64,000 bases of DNA from VAZQ01 sp963840535. Lineage in GTDB: Bacteria > Pseudomonadota > Alphaproteobacteria > Rhizobiales > Xanthobacteraceae. Below are positions 44,958 through 54,528 of the stretch, one piece after another. Every line of letters starts with the position of its first letter. Position 1 is the stretch's first letter. The position numbers were made by a program, and so were the translations under genes. A model generated the notes under the pieces. That model was not told where the DNA came from. It saw nothing but the letters and a program-made list of their open reading frames with translations, and ran no database searches. The DNA lies in assembly GCA_963840535.1 (NCBI GenBank), contig CAWIZJ010000056.1, positions 1 through 64,000 of the forward strand, written 5' to 3'.

Positions 44958-46143
44958 CTATTCGCTGATGGTTCGCACCACGCTCGAGGTCGGTCGACCG
45001 TCACCGGAGGGTTTCAACTGCTTCAAGATCATCTCGTCATAGGAGGCAATTGTCTTGACCGGTTCCTTGGGCTTCATGAACACGACCTTGTAGCCGCCGG
45101 CTTTCAGATCGTTCAGCAGGTCGGCTGCAGCCGCCGCGGTGGCTTGCTGAAAATCATGCATCAAAACAATGCCTTTCCCGAATTTCTTCAGTTTCGTCAT
45201 CACCGCCTGTCGGACTTGTTCGGGCTTGCGCATCTTGAAGTCGAAGGAATCGAAGTCGGTGGAGAACATGGCGATGTTGCGCTTGCCGAGGTAGGCAATG
45301 AGCTCCGGCGGTTGCCGCAAGGCCGGGAAGCGGAAATAGGGTGCCGTCGGGCCGCCCACCGCCCAGCGCACCGCACTGATACCTTTCTCGATCTCGTCCT
45401 TGGGGTCGTACTCGACGACTTCCAGTTTCCCTCCTATGAGGCACTTGCCCTTGGTTTTCGACAGGTCCTGGTGACACCAGGTGTGCGAGCCGACGGCGTG
45501 TCCCGCCGCGGCCACCTGCTTGAGTAGCCCGGGCTCGTACGTGGCATGGGTGCCGATCGGGAAGAAGATCGCCTTGGTGCAGTGCGAGTTGAGCGCCGCG
45601 AGGACGGCCGGGGTATGCCTCGGCCAGGGTCCATCATCGAATGTCAACACCACTTCGCCCTCGCGCAGGAAGTCGTGCTCCTTGAAATGCTCGAAGCCGA
45701 AGCCGGGGCCACCCGTGGTGTCGATCTCGACGATGCGAGCGACGCCGAGCGCATTCGGATTGCCTGGGCACGATGCAGCGGTGTTGGGAGCGGACGCTTG
45801 CGCCGGAGGCGCCGACGGCGAAGCCTTTTGTCCTGCCTGCGCGATCAGCGATTGGCCCGGCTGCCGCGGGCGCCGGTGCGGCGGCCGGGGCGCTGGCGCC
45901 CGGAGGTGCGGCGGCAGCACTGGCAGCTGCAGGAGGCGCTTCGGCCATCTCTTTGATGACCATCGGCGGTGACGAAGCCGGCGCAGGCGTCGCCACCTCC
46001 GGTGCGGGCGCTGAGCTCAAGAACGAAGACTTTTGTGCCAGGACGGCGCCCGCAACCACCACACAGGCGCCGAAGACACCCGCGCACGCTGTCGCCGCCA
46101 GACGCATGGCCAATCTCCCCAACCCTTTAACCCTATAAGGCAT
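44958..46143 (-). CDS. Polysaccharide deacetylase, one frameshift
   Basis: NodB-homology deacetylase, about 395 residues, exported or anchored. From ATG 46143 (MPYRVKGLGRLAMRLAATAC) a membrane helix is followed by an Ala/Pro-rich linker. In this low-complexity stretch, near 45855, the frame shifts and resumes GQSLIAQAGQKASPSAPPAQ. The catalytic domain has VVLTFDDGPWPRHTPAVLAA (motif 1, Asp-Asp), AVGSHTWCHQDLS (motif 2, His-x3-His), RFPALRQPPELIAYL and GIVLMHDF. Substrate is probably a cell-wall or exopolysaccharide amino sugar. The shift position is uncertain because of the repetitive linker. Confidence 0.85.
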
Positions 46144-46235
46144 CCGTGGCTCGAGCCGCACACGCGATACGAACCACGTTGCCCATTAACAACACCCTAA
46201 GTGGCTAATTCGGGGCGAAGCAATCAAACCCGGCA

Positions 46236-47240
46236 TCATCGGTGCAAAAGTAGCTCCTTGTGGCAATCCTGCCAGCTCGGAATGCCCCCGGGCAGCGCTT
46301 TCGCCTCGAACACACCGCGAGCGACCGCACGCGCGAGCACGTTTGCGGCAGTGGCACCGAGTTCCGTGAGTTCGTTGATCGCGTCGGCGAGTGGCCGGCG
46401 GCCGGTCGAGGCCGCAAACACGGTGTCGCCGTCGAGAGTGGTATGCGCGGGGTAGATGGCGCGCGCAAGGCCGTCCTGCGCCATGATGGCAAGTTCCTTG
46501 GCTTGCGCCTTGGTGAGAGCGGCGTCGGTGACGACAATGGCGATGGTCGTGTTCTCGCCCGGTCGTCCCTTGGCAATTGGCGTCAGCGCAGCCCTCGGCA
46601 CCGTCGCAGGAAAGCCAAGGCCGCCGAACTCGGCATCCACCTCGAACGGCGCGGCCCAGAAATGCGGGCCGTTGCCGATATTGGCGCTGCCACAGGCATT
46701 TACCGCAACGAGCGCGCCGACCATGTGACCGTCACGGGTAAGCGCAGAGGCCGAACCGAGCCCGCCCTTGAGATTGACGGTCGTGGCACCGAAACCGGCA
46801 CCCGCCGTTCCGAGCGCGAAGCCGGTGCCGGCCGCAGCCGCCGCGGCGTATCCGAGCTCGCGATAGGGCGAGAACCGCCCCCAATTCTTGTCGCCGCCGT
46901 TGAGCAGATCGAAAAGCACCGCTCCGCACACAATGGGGACACGGATGTCCGCAATGGCGAAGCCGCGGCCCGTCTCGCGCAGGAACGCCTGCACCCCGCC
47001 CGCGGCATCCATGCCGAAGGCGGACCCCCCGCACAGCACGACAGCGTCGATGCGCTCGATGGTCCGGTGCGGCTCGAGGAGATCCGTTTCGCGGGTTCCC
47101 GGCGCTCCGCCGCGGACGTCGACCCCCGCGACCATGGGTTCCTCGAATACAATTGCCGTGACCCCGGAGGCCAAGCGCACGTCATCGGCGTGGCCGACCA
47201 GGATCCCGGCGACATCGGTAATGAGGTTGTGTCTGACCAT
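46236..47240 (-). CDS. P1 family peptidase (DmpA/BapA-like, S58)
   Basis: N-terminal-nucleophile amidase or aminopeptidase of the DmpA family, 334 residues from ATG 47240 (MVRHNLITDVAGILVGHADD). The region around the internal autocleavage site reads GENTTIAIVVTDAALTKAQA; the nucleophile is probably the Thr after Asn. Other signatures are AVVLCGGSAFGMDAAGGVQA and AGAGFGATTVNLKGGLGSAS. Members cleave D-amino-acid or beta-amino-acid peptides, or open cyclic amides. Intact. An upstream in-frame ATG at 47399 is rejected. Confidence 0.88.
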   Translation of the reverse strand: MVRHNLITDVAGILVGHADDVRLASGVTAIVFEEPMVAGVDVRGGAPGTRETDLLEPHRTIERIDAVVLCGGSAFGMDAAGGVQAFLRETGRGFAIADIRVPIVCGAVLFDLLNGGDKNWGRFSPYRELGYAAAAAAGTGFALGTAGAGFGATTVNLKGGLGSASALTRDGHMVGALVAVNACGSANIGNGPHFWAAPFEVDAEFGGLGFPATVPRAALTPIAKGRPGENTTIAIVVTDAALTKAQAKELAIMAQDGLARAIYPAHTTLDGDTVFAASTGRRPLADAINELTELGATAANVLARAVARGVFEAKALPGGIPSWQDCHKELLLHR

Positions 47241-47513
47241 GGCCCCTCTGTAGAAAAATTGGGTCAGGGATTCCCGCTGCCGACGGCGGCCTTTCCGGCG
47301 CCCAACGGGGCTGGGTCGCGTCACCACGGGATGTTCCCGGTCATTTTGAATGACGCACTCATGAACGGGTGTGGATGCAGGGTAGCGTAGACGACCCAAC
47401 CGATGAGGGTATCCCTTGATGACTGGCCAGACCAGACCGTCGTTCCTTCACATCCCGGTACTGGCGGGTTTGTCTGCTTGCGAACGCATACAAATGCGGC
47501 GCATCTAGGCGGC

Positions 47514-48314
47514 ATGGCTCCCGATGTCACAGTCTTCGCGGCGCTGATTGCCGGTCTCGTCAGCTTCCTGTCGCCGTGCGTGCTGCCGCTGGTGCCGCCA
47601 TATCTCGTCTATCTCGCCGGCACCTCACTGGAGCGGCTGGCCGATGCAGAAACGGAATCCCAGGTCGACGAGAGACCGTGCTAGCTGCCATCCTGTTCGT
47701 AGCGGGTTTCTCCACGATCTTTGTCGCACTTGGCGCCGCAGCCAGTACGATTGGCCTCGGGCTGCGAGCACTGCAGGGGCTGCTGGCTAGCTGGCTGGCC
47801 AATTTGAAGACCGCGATCGGGCTAAATCTCCCGATATCCGATGATCCATTCGTTCTCATCGCAGGCATCGTGATCATCATTATGGGTCTGCACTTTCTCG
47901 GTATCACTCCGATCGGCTTATTGAACCGACAGGCCCGTCTCGATGTCGGAAAGCCGGTCGGCTTTTGGGGCGCCTATGTCATGGGGCTCGCGTTTGCGCT
48001 CGGTTGGACGCCGTGCATCGGACCGATTTTGGCAGCGATTCTGGCGATTGCCGCTTCCAAGACCACGGTCGTTAGTGGCGCGGCCTTGCTGGCGGTTTAC
48101 TCGCTCGGGCTCGGCCTGCCCTTTCATCATCGCCGCCCTCGCAGTCGAGCCATTTGCTGCATTCCTGGTCCGTTTTCGCGCCTATCTCGCCCACATGGAG
48201 CGAGTGATGGGTGGTCTGCTCATTCTCATCGGCATCGCCTTCATCGCGGGACTCTTCACTCAGCTCAACGTCTGGCTGATCGAGACCTTCCCGGTGCTGC
48301 AGAGCATCGGTTGA
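47514..48314 (+). CDS. ccdA: Cytochrome c biogenesis protein CcdA, two frameshifts
   Basis: Inner-membrane thiol-disulfide carrier with six helices. It starts MAPDVTVFAALIAGLVSFLS and has the two redox motifs LSPCVLPLVPPYLVYLAG and GWTPCIGPILAAILAIAAS. Frame breaks lie near 47655 and near 48118; the last part continues PFIIAALAVEPFAAFLVRF and VMGGLLILIGIAFIAGLFTQ. Between the second and third helices the segment ALQGLLASWLANLKTAIGLN, then LPISDDPF, is about 18 residues longer than in familiar rhizobial CcdA. Partner thioredoxin or Ccm genes are not adjacent. Confidence 0.88.
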
Positions 48315-48379
48315 GGTTGCCGCGCGCAGAGGGTCCCGCTTCGTTGGCGTCGCGTCATGGTCATGACCTAGAATAGAAA

Positions 48380-48406
48380 AGCGCCCGCTCCGAGAGAACG
48401 GGCGCT
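48380..48406 (-). terminator. Intrinsic terminator of the second Liv operon
   Basis: AGCGCCCG (48380-48387) and CGGGCGCT (48399-48406) form an 8-bp GC stem. On the minus strand it is followed by TTTTCTATT. It lies 24 nt after the substrate-binding protein stop and ends the leftward Liv transcript; ccdA converges from the other side. Confidence 0.85.
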
Positions 48407-48430
48407 GCCCCTGAGCAAGAGACCTTCGCG

Positions 48431-49578
48431 TTACTGGAACTCGACGTAGGTAATCTTGCCGTCCGGGCCCTTCTTCCAGACGTAGAGCACGTAGCGGTCC
48501 TTCTTCTTTCCCGCGATCGTATATCCCGTCACGTCGCCCTTCTTGTCGAAAGAGAGGTCACCGAGCACGGTATTGAAGACCTTGCCCGAATGCATCACCT
48601 CGGCGACCTTCTTGGGGTCCAGCGCCTTCGCCTGCTCGCTGGCCTGCTTGATGATCTGCACCGCTGCGTAGCTGTAGAGCGTGTAGGCCTGCGGCTCGAA
48701 GCCTCTCTTTCGGAATACATCGACGATCTGCTTGTTGGCCGGATTGGTGCGCGGATCGGGCGAGAAGGTCATCAGCGTGCCTTCCACGCCTGGTCCGGCA
48801 ATGGCCGCGAATTCGTCGTCGGTGATGCCGTCTCCTCCCATGAACGTGGTCTTGAGGCCCTGATCGCGCATCTGCCGCAAGATCTGCCCGCCGGTATCGT
48901 GCAACCCGCCCCAGAAGACGAGGTCGGGGCGGGACGCCTTGAGCTTGGAAACCAGCGCCGAGTAGTCCTTGTCACCGACATTGACGCCCTCGTAGAGGAC
49001 TTCCTTGAGCCCCTTCGCGTTCATTGCCTTGCGCGTCTCGTCGGCTAGACCCTGCCCATACGTGGTCTTGTCGTGGACGACGGCCACCCGCTTGCCCTTG
49101 AAGCGGGCGGCGATGATGTTGCCGGCCACGCCACCCTGCTGATCGTCGCGGCCGCAGGTGCGAAACATGTTCCACAGATTCCGGTCGGTGACCTTGGGAT
49201 TGGTAGCAGCGGGCGAGATCGCCAGAATTCCGTTCTCCTGATAGACCTCGGAAGCCGGGATCGTCACGCCGGAGTTGAAGTGGCCGACTACGAACTTCAC
49301 GCCGTCACCTACGAACTTGTTGGCGACCGAGACGCCTTCCTTCGGGTCGCCGCGATCGTCTCCAACGATAACCGGAGCGTGAATCTTTTGGCCAAGAATG
49401 CCGCCGCCGGCATTGAGATCTTGAACCGCCTGCTCGACGCCGTTCTTGAGCTGGGCACCGAAGGCGGCGCTGCCACCGGTGATCGGGCCGGCGACGCCCA
49501 ACTTGATCTGGGCCGAAGCCGGATCAGCGAAAGCAAGGCCAAGCCGAAGCCGAGGCTGAGCGTGAGCCATTGTTTCAT
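48431..49578 (-). CDS. Liv-type ABC transporter substrate-binding protein, one frameshift in the signal peptide
   Basis: Periplasmic receptor of the LivJ/LivK family for the second Liv transporter. ATG 49578 gives MKQWLTLSLGFGLALLSL, a signal peptide; the frame breaks near 49530 and resumes ADPASAQIKLGVAGPITGGS. The mature domain has NAGGGILGQKIHAPVIVGDD and KFVVGHFNSGVTIPASEVYQ with the leucine-type Ser/Thr pocket residues, and the length of about 380 residues is standard. It is the last gene of its operon, unlike the first system, where the receptor comes first. Another ATG at 49570 starts a frame without a proper signal peptide and is rejected. Confidence 0.9.
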
Positions 49579-49652
49579 AGGTGCATACCTCTGAATGGGA
49601 AAAACCTGAGAGGCGAACCTCTGCGCGTGCTCGATCCGCCCCGTAGCGCGAT

Positions 49653-50069
49653 TCAAGCTGTAATTCGGGAAATTGTCACTCGGAATTTGGCATGTCGCCG
49701 GCTGTCGTAAGGTCGCGGCGGCGCCAGCGCAGGAGACCCGGCACGCTCGTTGATCCAGCCGTAGCGGGTGACCATCTGGCGCACCCTCGTCAACCGGAAG
49801 CCGAGATATCCGAACCCGAGGCAGACCGCGAAATCGACGAGATAGTAGTGCAACGACAAGAACTTGGCATCGAACAGCGCGAAATGCAGGAAGCGTACGG
49901 CGAGGCTCAGAGCGAGCATATAGAGCGCGACGTGCCACCAAGGCCGCCAAGTCGCGGCGATGGCGCGGCCGGCGAGCCAGGCGGCGCCTCCGCCGAGAAA
50001 GACGCTCACCAAGAAAAATACGCCCAACGAGTTTTCCTCGGAGAGCAGTTCGGGGACGCTGACGTCCAT
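49653..50069 (-). CDS. Small membrane protein in Liv operon (DUF6867-like)
   Basis: A 138-residue protein with three to four hydrophobic segments: SLGVFFLVSVFLGGGAAWLA, HVALYMLALSLAVRFLHFAL and HYYLVDFAVCLGFGYLGFRL. It ends in a basic tail after RQMVTRYGWINERAG. I associate it with the DUF6867 family found next to Liv genes in rhizobia, from memory only. It lies between livF and the substrate-binding protein gene and is probably an accessory membrane component, though its role is unknown. Confidence 0.75.
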   Translation of the reverse strand: MDVSVPELLSEENSLGVFFLVSVFLGGGAAWLAGRAIAATWRPWWHVALYMLALSLAVRFLHFALFDAKFLSLHYYLVDFAVCLGFGYLGFRLTRVRQMVTRYGWINERAGSPALAPPRPYDSRRHAKFRVTISRITA

Positions 50070-50080
50070 GGCCGTATTTC

Positions 50081-50806
50081 TCAGTGCCTCCCACCTTCGA
50101 GATAGGCGGCTCTCACTTCCGGCCGCTCCAAGAGCTGCCGCCCGCTACCGCTCAGGGTGATCCTTCCGTTGACCATGACATATCCACGGTGCGCCAACCT
50201 CAAAGCGTGGAATGCGTTCTGCTCCACCAGGAACACCGTGAGCTTCTGCTCCGCATTGAGCTTTTTGATCGCGTCGAAGATTTGTCGCGCGACGAGCGGA
50301 GCAAGGCCCAGCGACGGCTCGTCGAGGAGAAGCAGACGAGGCCGACCCATCAGCGCGCGTGCGATCGCCAGCATCTGCTGTTCCCCGCCCGAAAGCGTGC
50401 CGCCGCGCTGGTCGATGCGCTCCGCAAGGCGGGGAAACAGCGAAAGCACGCGCGCGAGATCGGACTCGAAATAGGCGGGATCGGCGACTGCCGCGCCCAT
50501 CTGCAAATTCTCCATCACCGTCATTCGCACGAAGATGCGACGGCCCTCCGGTGCCTGGGCAATCTTCAGGCGGGCTATCTCATGTGTCGGCAGGCGAGTG
50601 ATGTCGCGACCTGCAAAAGTGATCGAGCCCTCGCGGGCGCGCGGATTGCCGAAGATCGTCATCATCAGAGTGGACTTGCCGGCACCGTTGGCCCCGATCA
50701 AGGCAACGATCTCGCCATCCCCGACCTCGACATCGACACCCCGCAGGGCGGCGATATGACCGTAGTAGGCCTCGACCCCGCGGACGGAAAGGAGCGGCGA
50801 GGTCAT
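50081..50806 (-). CDS. livF: Branched-chain amino acid type ABC transporter ATPase LivF, second system
   Basis: ATPase of 241 residues from ATG 50806 (MTSPLLSVRGVEAYYGHIAA). Walker A is GANGAGKSTLMMTIFG, the signature LSGGEQQMLAIARALMGRP, Walker B LLLLDEPSLGLAPL, and the LivF fingerprint QAPEGRRIFVRMTVMENL. It ends with LERPEVRAAYLEGGRH, normal for LivF. The upstream ATG at 50914 falls in livG and is rejected. Sits 11 nt ahead of the small membrane protein gene, in one leftward operon. Confidence 0.95.
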   Translation of the reverse strand: MTSPLLSVRGVEAYYGHIAALRGVDVEVGDGEIVALIGANGAGKSTLMMTIFGNPRAREGSITFAGRDITRLPTHEIARLKIAQAPEGRRIFVRMTVMENLQMGAAVADPAYFESDLARVLSLFPRLAERIDQRGGTLSGGEQQMLAIARALMGRPRLLLLDEPSLGLAPLVARQIFDAIKKLNAEQKLTVFLVEQNAFHALRLAHRGYVMVNGRITLSGSGRQLLERPEVRAAYLEGGRH

Positions 50807-50876
50807 TGCAGAGGTCCTGCGCGTCTCGGTGCGCTCCGGTTCCGAGTTCTCCGAGTGCGGTATCGGAAGCCGCGTC

Positions 50877-51797
50877 TCAGGCTGGACTGCCGGATGGTCC
50901 GCCCGGAAGATCATGGCGTACGCTGGTCTCCTCAGGGATCTCGTCCTGCTCGACGCCGAGATAGGCTGCGATCACCTTTGGGTCGTCGCTGATCTCGTCA
51001 GGCGTACCGTCCGCGATCTTGACGCCATGGTCCAACACGATGACATGGTCGGAGATCTCCATGACCACCGTCATGTCGTGCTCGATGAGCAGGATCGACG
51101 TCGCATGGTCGTCGCGGATCATGTGCAGGTAGCGGCCGAGTTCGGCGCTCTCGCTCGGATTGAGGCCGGCGGCCGGCTCGTCGAGGCAGAGCAGCACCGG
51201 TTCGGTACACATGGCGCGTGCAATTTCGAGGCGACGTTGCGCACCGTAAGGGAGATCGCCGGCGGGATCATCGGCGCGTGCGGTAAGAGCGAGCTTGTCG
51301 AGCCAATATCGCGCCCGATCGATAGCCATGCGCTCGGCGCGCGTGTAGGACCGGCAGGCGGAGCGCCCCGAGCACGCCGTATCCGGACGACCGCATCAGA
51401 GGATTGTGCTGTGCGACCAGAAGATTCTCGAGCACCGTCATGCCCTGAAACAGGCGGATGTTCTGGAAGGTGCGGGTCACGCGCGCCTTCTGCGTCACCA
51501 GATAGTCGGGCATACGTTCGAGAAGGAACAGCACTCCGTCGCCGCGGGCTACGTTCGCGTGCCGCAATCGGTCAGGGCGACGAGCTCGTCCCACACGCTC
51601 GTGTCGCCGAATTGCAGCGCAATGCGACCCTCGGTTGGCTTGTAGAAGCCGGTAATGCAGTTGAACACCGTGGTCTTGCCGGCGCCGTTGGGTCCGATCA
51701 GGGCGGTGATGTCGCGACGTCGCGCGGTGAACGAAAGATCGTTGATGGCAATAAGGCCACCAAAGCGCATGCTGAGGTGGTCCACGCGCAGGACCAT
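50877..51797 (-). CDS. livG: Branched-chain amino acid type ABC transporter ATPase LivG, second system, two frameshifts
   Basis: ATPase of about 305 residues. It starts MVLRVDHLSMRFGGLIAIND and has Walker A GPNGAGKTTVFNCITGFYKP. A break near 51555 is followed by VARGDGVLFLLERMPDYLVT and ARVTRTFQNIRLFQGMTVLE. A second near 51345 is followed by ARYWLDKLALTARADDPAGD, the signature LPYGAQRRLEIARAMCTEP and Walker B LLCLDEPAAGLNPSE. It ends with a 20-residue tail after AYLGVEQDEIPEE. The joined protein covers all LivG motifs, so the gene is probably intact in the cell. Confidence 0.9.
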
Positions 51798-51861
51798 CGC
51801 GGGACTCGGCGTCGGTCGTCGTCGGCGGCGGCGCTCCGACGTCCGCCTGTGCGACAGGCAG

Positions 51862-53239
51862 TCATCCTCGGCCCTCTCGAACCAGCGAGCCGGCTACTGC
51901 CTTGCGCTCGTTGAGGACCGCCGAGGGCTCGCGCGTGGCAACCAGCCCGCGTGGTTTCCAGATGACGATCAGCACCATGGCGAAGCCGAACAACAGCATG
52001 CGGTATTGCGTCGGATCGAAGTCGCGTCCGAACACGGTCTTGAGAAAATCGAGCTCGCGCATGATCTCGGTGCCACCGATCATTATGACTGCGGCGATTG
52101 CCACACCCATCAGGCTTCCCATTCCGCCTAGCACCACCATGGCGACGATCACCGCCGATTCCATGAAGGTGAAGCTCTCGGGTGAGATGAAGCCCTGGCG
52201 GGCGGCGAAGAATGAACCTGCGAAGCCAGCGAACATTGCGCCGATTGCAAATGCGGTGAGCTTGGTAGTGGTGGTGTTGATGCCGAGTGAACGGCAGGCG
52301 ATCTCGTCCTCGCGCAAGGCCTCCCAGGCGCGCCCGATCGGCAACTGCCGCAGTCGGGTCGTAATGGCGGCTGTGATCAAGGCGAGTGCGAGGATGACGT
52401 AGTAGAGGAAAATCGTGCGATAGATCGGACTGAATTCGAGTCCGAAGCGGGCGGCGAAGCCCTCTTCGGTGGCATTGAACGGAATGCCGAAGAAGGTGGG
52501 CCGTGGGATCCCGCTGATGCCGGCATAGCCGTTGGTCACCGGCACCCAATTGATCAGGATCAGCCGGATGATCTCCCCGAAGGCGAGCGTTACAATGGCG
52601 AGATAGTCGCCGCGTAGCCGCAGCACCGGAAACCCCAGCAGAATTCCCCAGAACGCGGCGAGACAGCCCGCCAGCGGCAGCAGGATCCAGAACGAAAGGC
52701 CGAAAGTCTTGGCGAGCAGGGCATAGGAATAGGCGCCAACTGCATAGAAGGCGACGTAACCGAGATCGAGCAGACCAGCGAGCCCGACTACGATGTTGAG
52801 ACCCCATCCCAGCATCACATAGATCAGAATCTGCACGCCGAAGTTATCGATCCATTTCACCGCACCCTGAAAACCTGCCAGCGACAACGCGAGTGGTGGA
52901 TACGCCACCGCAAAGCCGAGCGTGAACGGAACAATCCAACGCGCGATCTGCGCTCGCCGGCTTCGGAGCAGGGGTGTGGGGATGCCGCAAAGCGCGCCGT
53001 GCGAGCCATGGTACCAACAGCAGCGCATGGAGGAAGCGGCCGGCGGCAACGATCCCGACGAACGTCGCCAGCAACGACCAGCGTGTCTCCAGGACCAGTT
53101 CGTTGCGGATGTTCTGGACGGTGTTGAAGCCGATCAGCGGCAGGAACAAGCCGAATGCCAGCAGGCCGGCGACCCCAGCCTGCCGCATCGCACCGACGAT
53201 ACTGACGCGCGAAGCGGGCTTTGCTGCTTCGATCGCCAT
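51862..53239 (-). CDS. livM: Branched-chain amino acid type ABC transporter permease LivM, second system, one frameshift
   Basis: Inner-membrane permease of about 455 residues, of the long LivM type with an extra N-terminal domain (DUF3382-like). ATG 53239 directly follows the livH stop. The N-terminal part MAIEAAKPASRVSIVGAMRQ ... FGLFLPLIGFNTVQNIRNEL precedes a break near 52978; then LLRSRRAQIARWIVPFTLGF and the hallmark VVGLAGLLDLGYVAFYAVGA. The coupling loop is WEALREDEIACRSLGINTTT. The end KAVAGSLVREGRG is a basic tail. Confidence 0.92.
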
Positions 53240-54160
53240 TCACACTTTCTCCACGTCCGGGCGCCCGAGGATGCCCTGCGGCAGGAAAATCATGGTGATG
53301 GCGAGAATGGAAAAAGCGGCGACGTCCTTGTAATCGGTTGAGAAATAAGCCGACCACATGACTTCGATCAGCCCGATCAGCAGGCCGCCGAGCACGGCAC
53401 CGGGAAGCGAGCCGATGCCGCCCAACACCGCGGCAGTGAACGCCTTGACCCCCGGGACGAACCCGTCGGCGAAGCTCACCACGCCGTAGTACATGAGGTA
53501 CATGGTGCCGGCAACGGCGGCGAGCGCTGCTGCGATGACGAAAGTGATCGAAATGGTCCGGTTGACATCGATGCCGAGCAGGGCGGCCATCTTCTGATCC
53601 TGCTCGCAAGCGCGCTGCGCCCGGCCAAGTGCGGTCCTGGTGACGACGAACCAGAAGACACCCAACAGGCCCGCTGTCACCACCCAGACTGCGATCTGCT
53701 TGTAGGAAAGGGCCACGTCAAAGCCCTCGCTGCTTTCCATCAGGACGATCACCTCGTTGAAGAACGGCGGGATGGATTTGTTGCGGGGGCCTTGTGCGAC
53801 CTGCACGAAATTCATGAGAAAGATCGACATGCCGATCGCGGAAATCAGGGGTGCAAGACGAAACGATCCGCGTAGCGGCCGGTATGCGATGCGCTCGATC
53901 GCCCAGTTGAGCAGCGAGGTAAGCAACATCGCGACGATCAGCACAATCAGGAGAGCGAGGACGACCGAGCCGATGCCGAGCCAGGTGGTGAGAATGAGGA
54001 AGGCGACGAGTGCGATGAAAGTCGATACCATGAAAACGTCGCCATGGGCGAAGTTCACCATTCCGATGATGCCGAACACCATGGTATAGCCGATGGCGAT
54101 AAGGCCGTAGATCGAGCCGAGTGTGATGCCGTTGATGAGCTGCTGGATGAAGACGTCCAT
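53240..54160 (-). CDS. livH: Branched-chain amino acid type ABC transporter permease LivH, second system
   Basis: Inner-membrane permease of 306 residues, intact. It starts MDVFIQQLINGITLGSIYGL and has the LivH hallmark MVFGIIGMVNFAHGDVFMVS, and the coupling loop LGRAQRACEQDQKMAALLGI. The C-terminus FLPQGILGRPDVEKV is typical. First gene of the second Liv operon (livH-livM-livG-livF-small membrane protein-receptor), which runs left to the terminator at 48380. Its promoter must lie in 54161-54528. Confidence 0.94.
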   Translation of the reverse strand: MDVFIQQLINGITLGSIYGLIAIGYTMVFGIIGMVNFAHGDVFMVSTFIALVAFLILTTWLGIGSVVLALLIVLIVAMLLTSLLNWAIERIAYRPLRGSFRLAPLISAIGMSIFLMNFVQVAQGPRNKSIPPFFNEVIVLMESSEGFDVALSYKQIAVWVVTAGLLGVFWFVVTRTALGRAQRACEQDQKMAALLGIDVNRTISITFVIAAALAAVAGTMYLMYYGVVSFADGFVPGVKAFTAAVLGGIGSLPGAVLGGLLIGLIEVMWSAYFSTDYKDVAAFSILAITMIFLPQGILGRPDVEKV

Positions 54161-54528
54161 GCCCGAGCGCCTTCCTATCGAGGCGTCCCCCTAGGATCCG
54201 GCAACATGTGAAAGCTCTAGCAGGGGTGCTCAAGTCCGGCAACGGCAGCGCCTGGTTTCGTCGCGACGCTCCTGTGGGGAAGCTGGCGAGCGTCGGGCGG
54301 TCAACTTCCTTGTCTGCTCGCGGGCATGACCGGTCGGTCCGGCGGGACGATCGCCGAAGAGCAAGGTCCTGCTTTGGGTCGATTTGATTGACGGCCGCTT
54401 TCGTCCGGTTCGCATGTCGGTTGCCGGCGCAGAACGATCGAGGCAATGGCAGGCGGTCGTCTGCGGCGCGCATTGACACTCGGCCCTGCCGGTGCCTTGC
54501 TGCGGCAACAACCGTGCGAAAGGAACCG
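54161..54528. promoter_or_regulatory. Divergent intergenic region between livH and the hydroxylase gene
   Basis: About 370 bases without a convincing gene on either strand. It should contain the leftward Liv promoter and the rightward promoter of the aromatic cluster. I see no clear repeat or operator. Confidence 0.4.
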
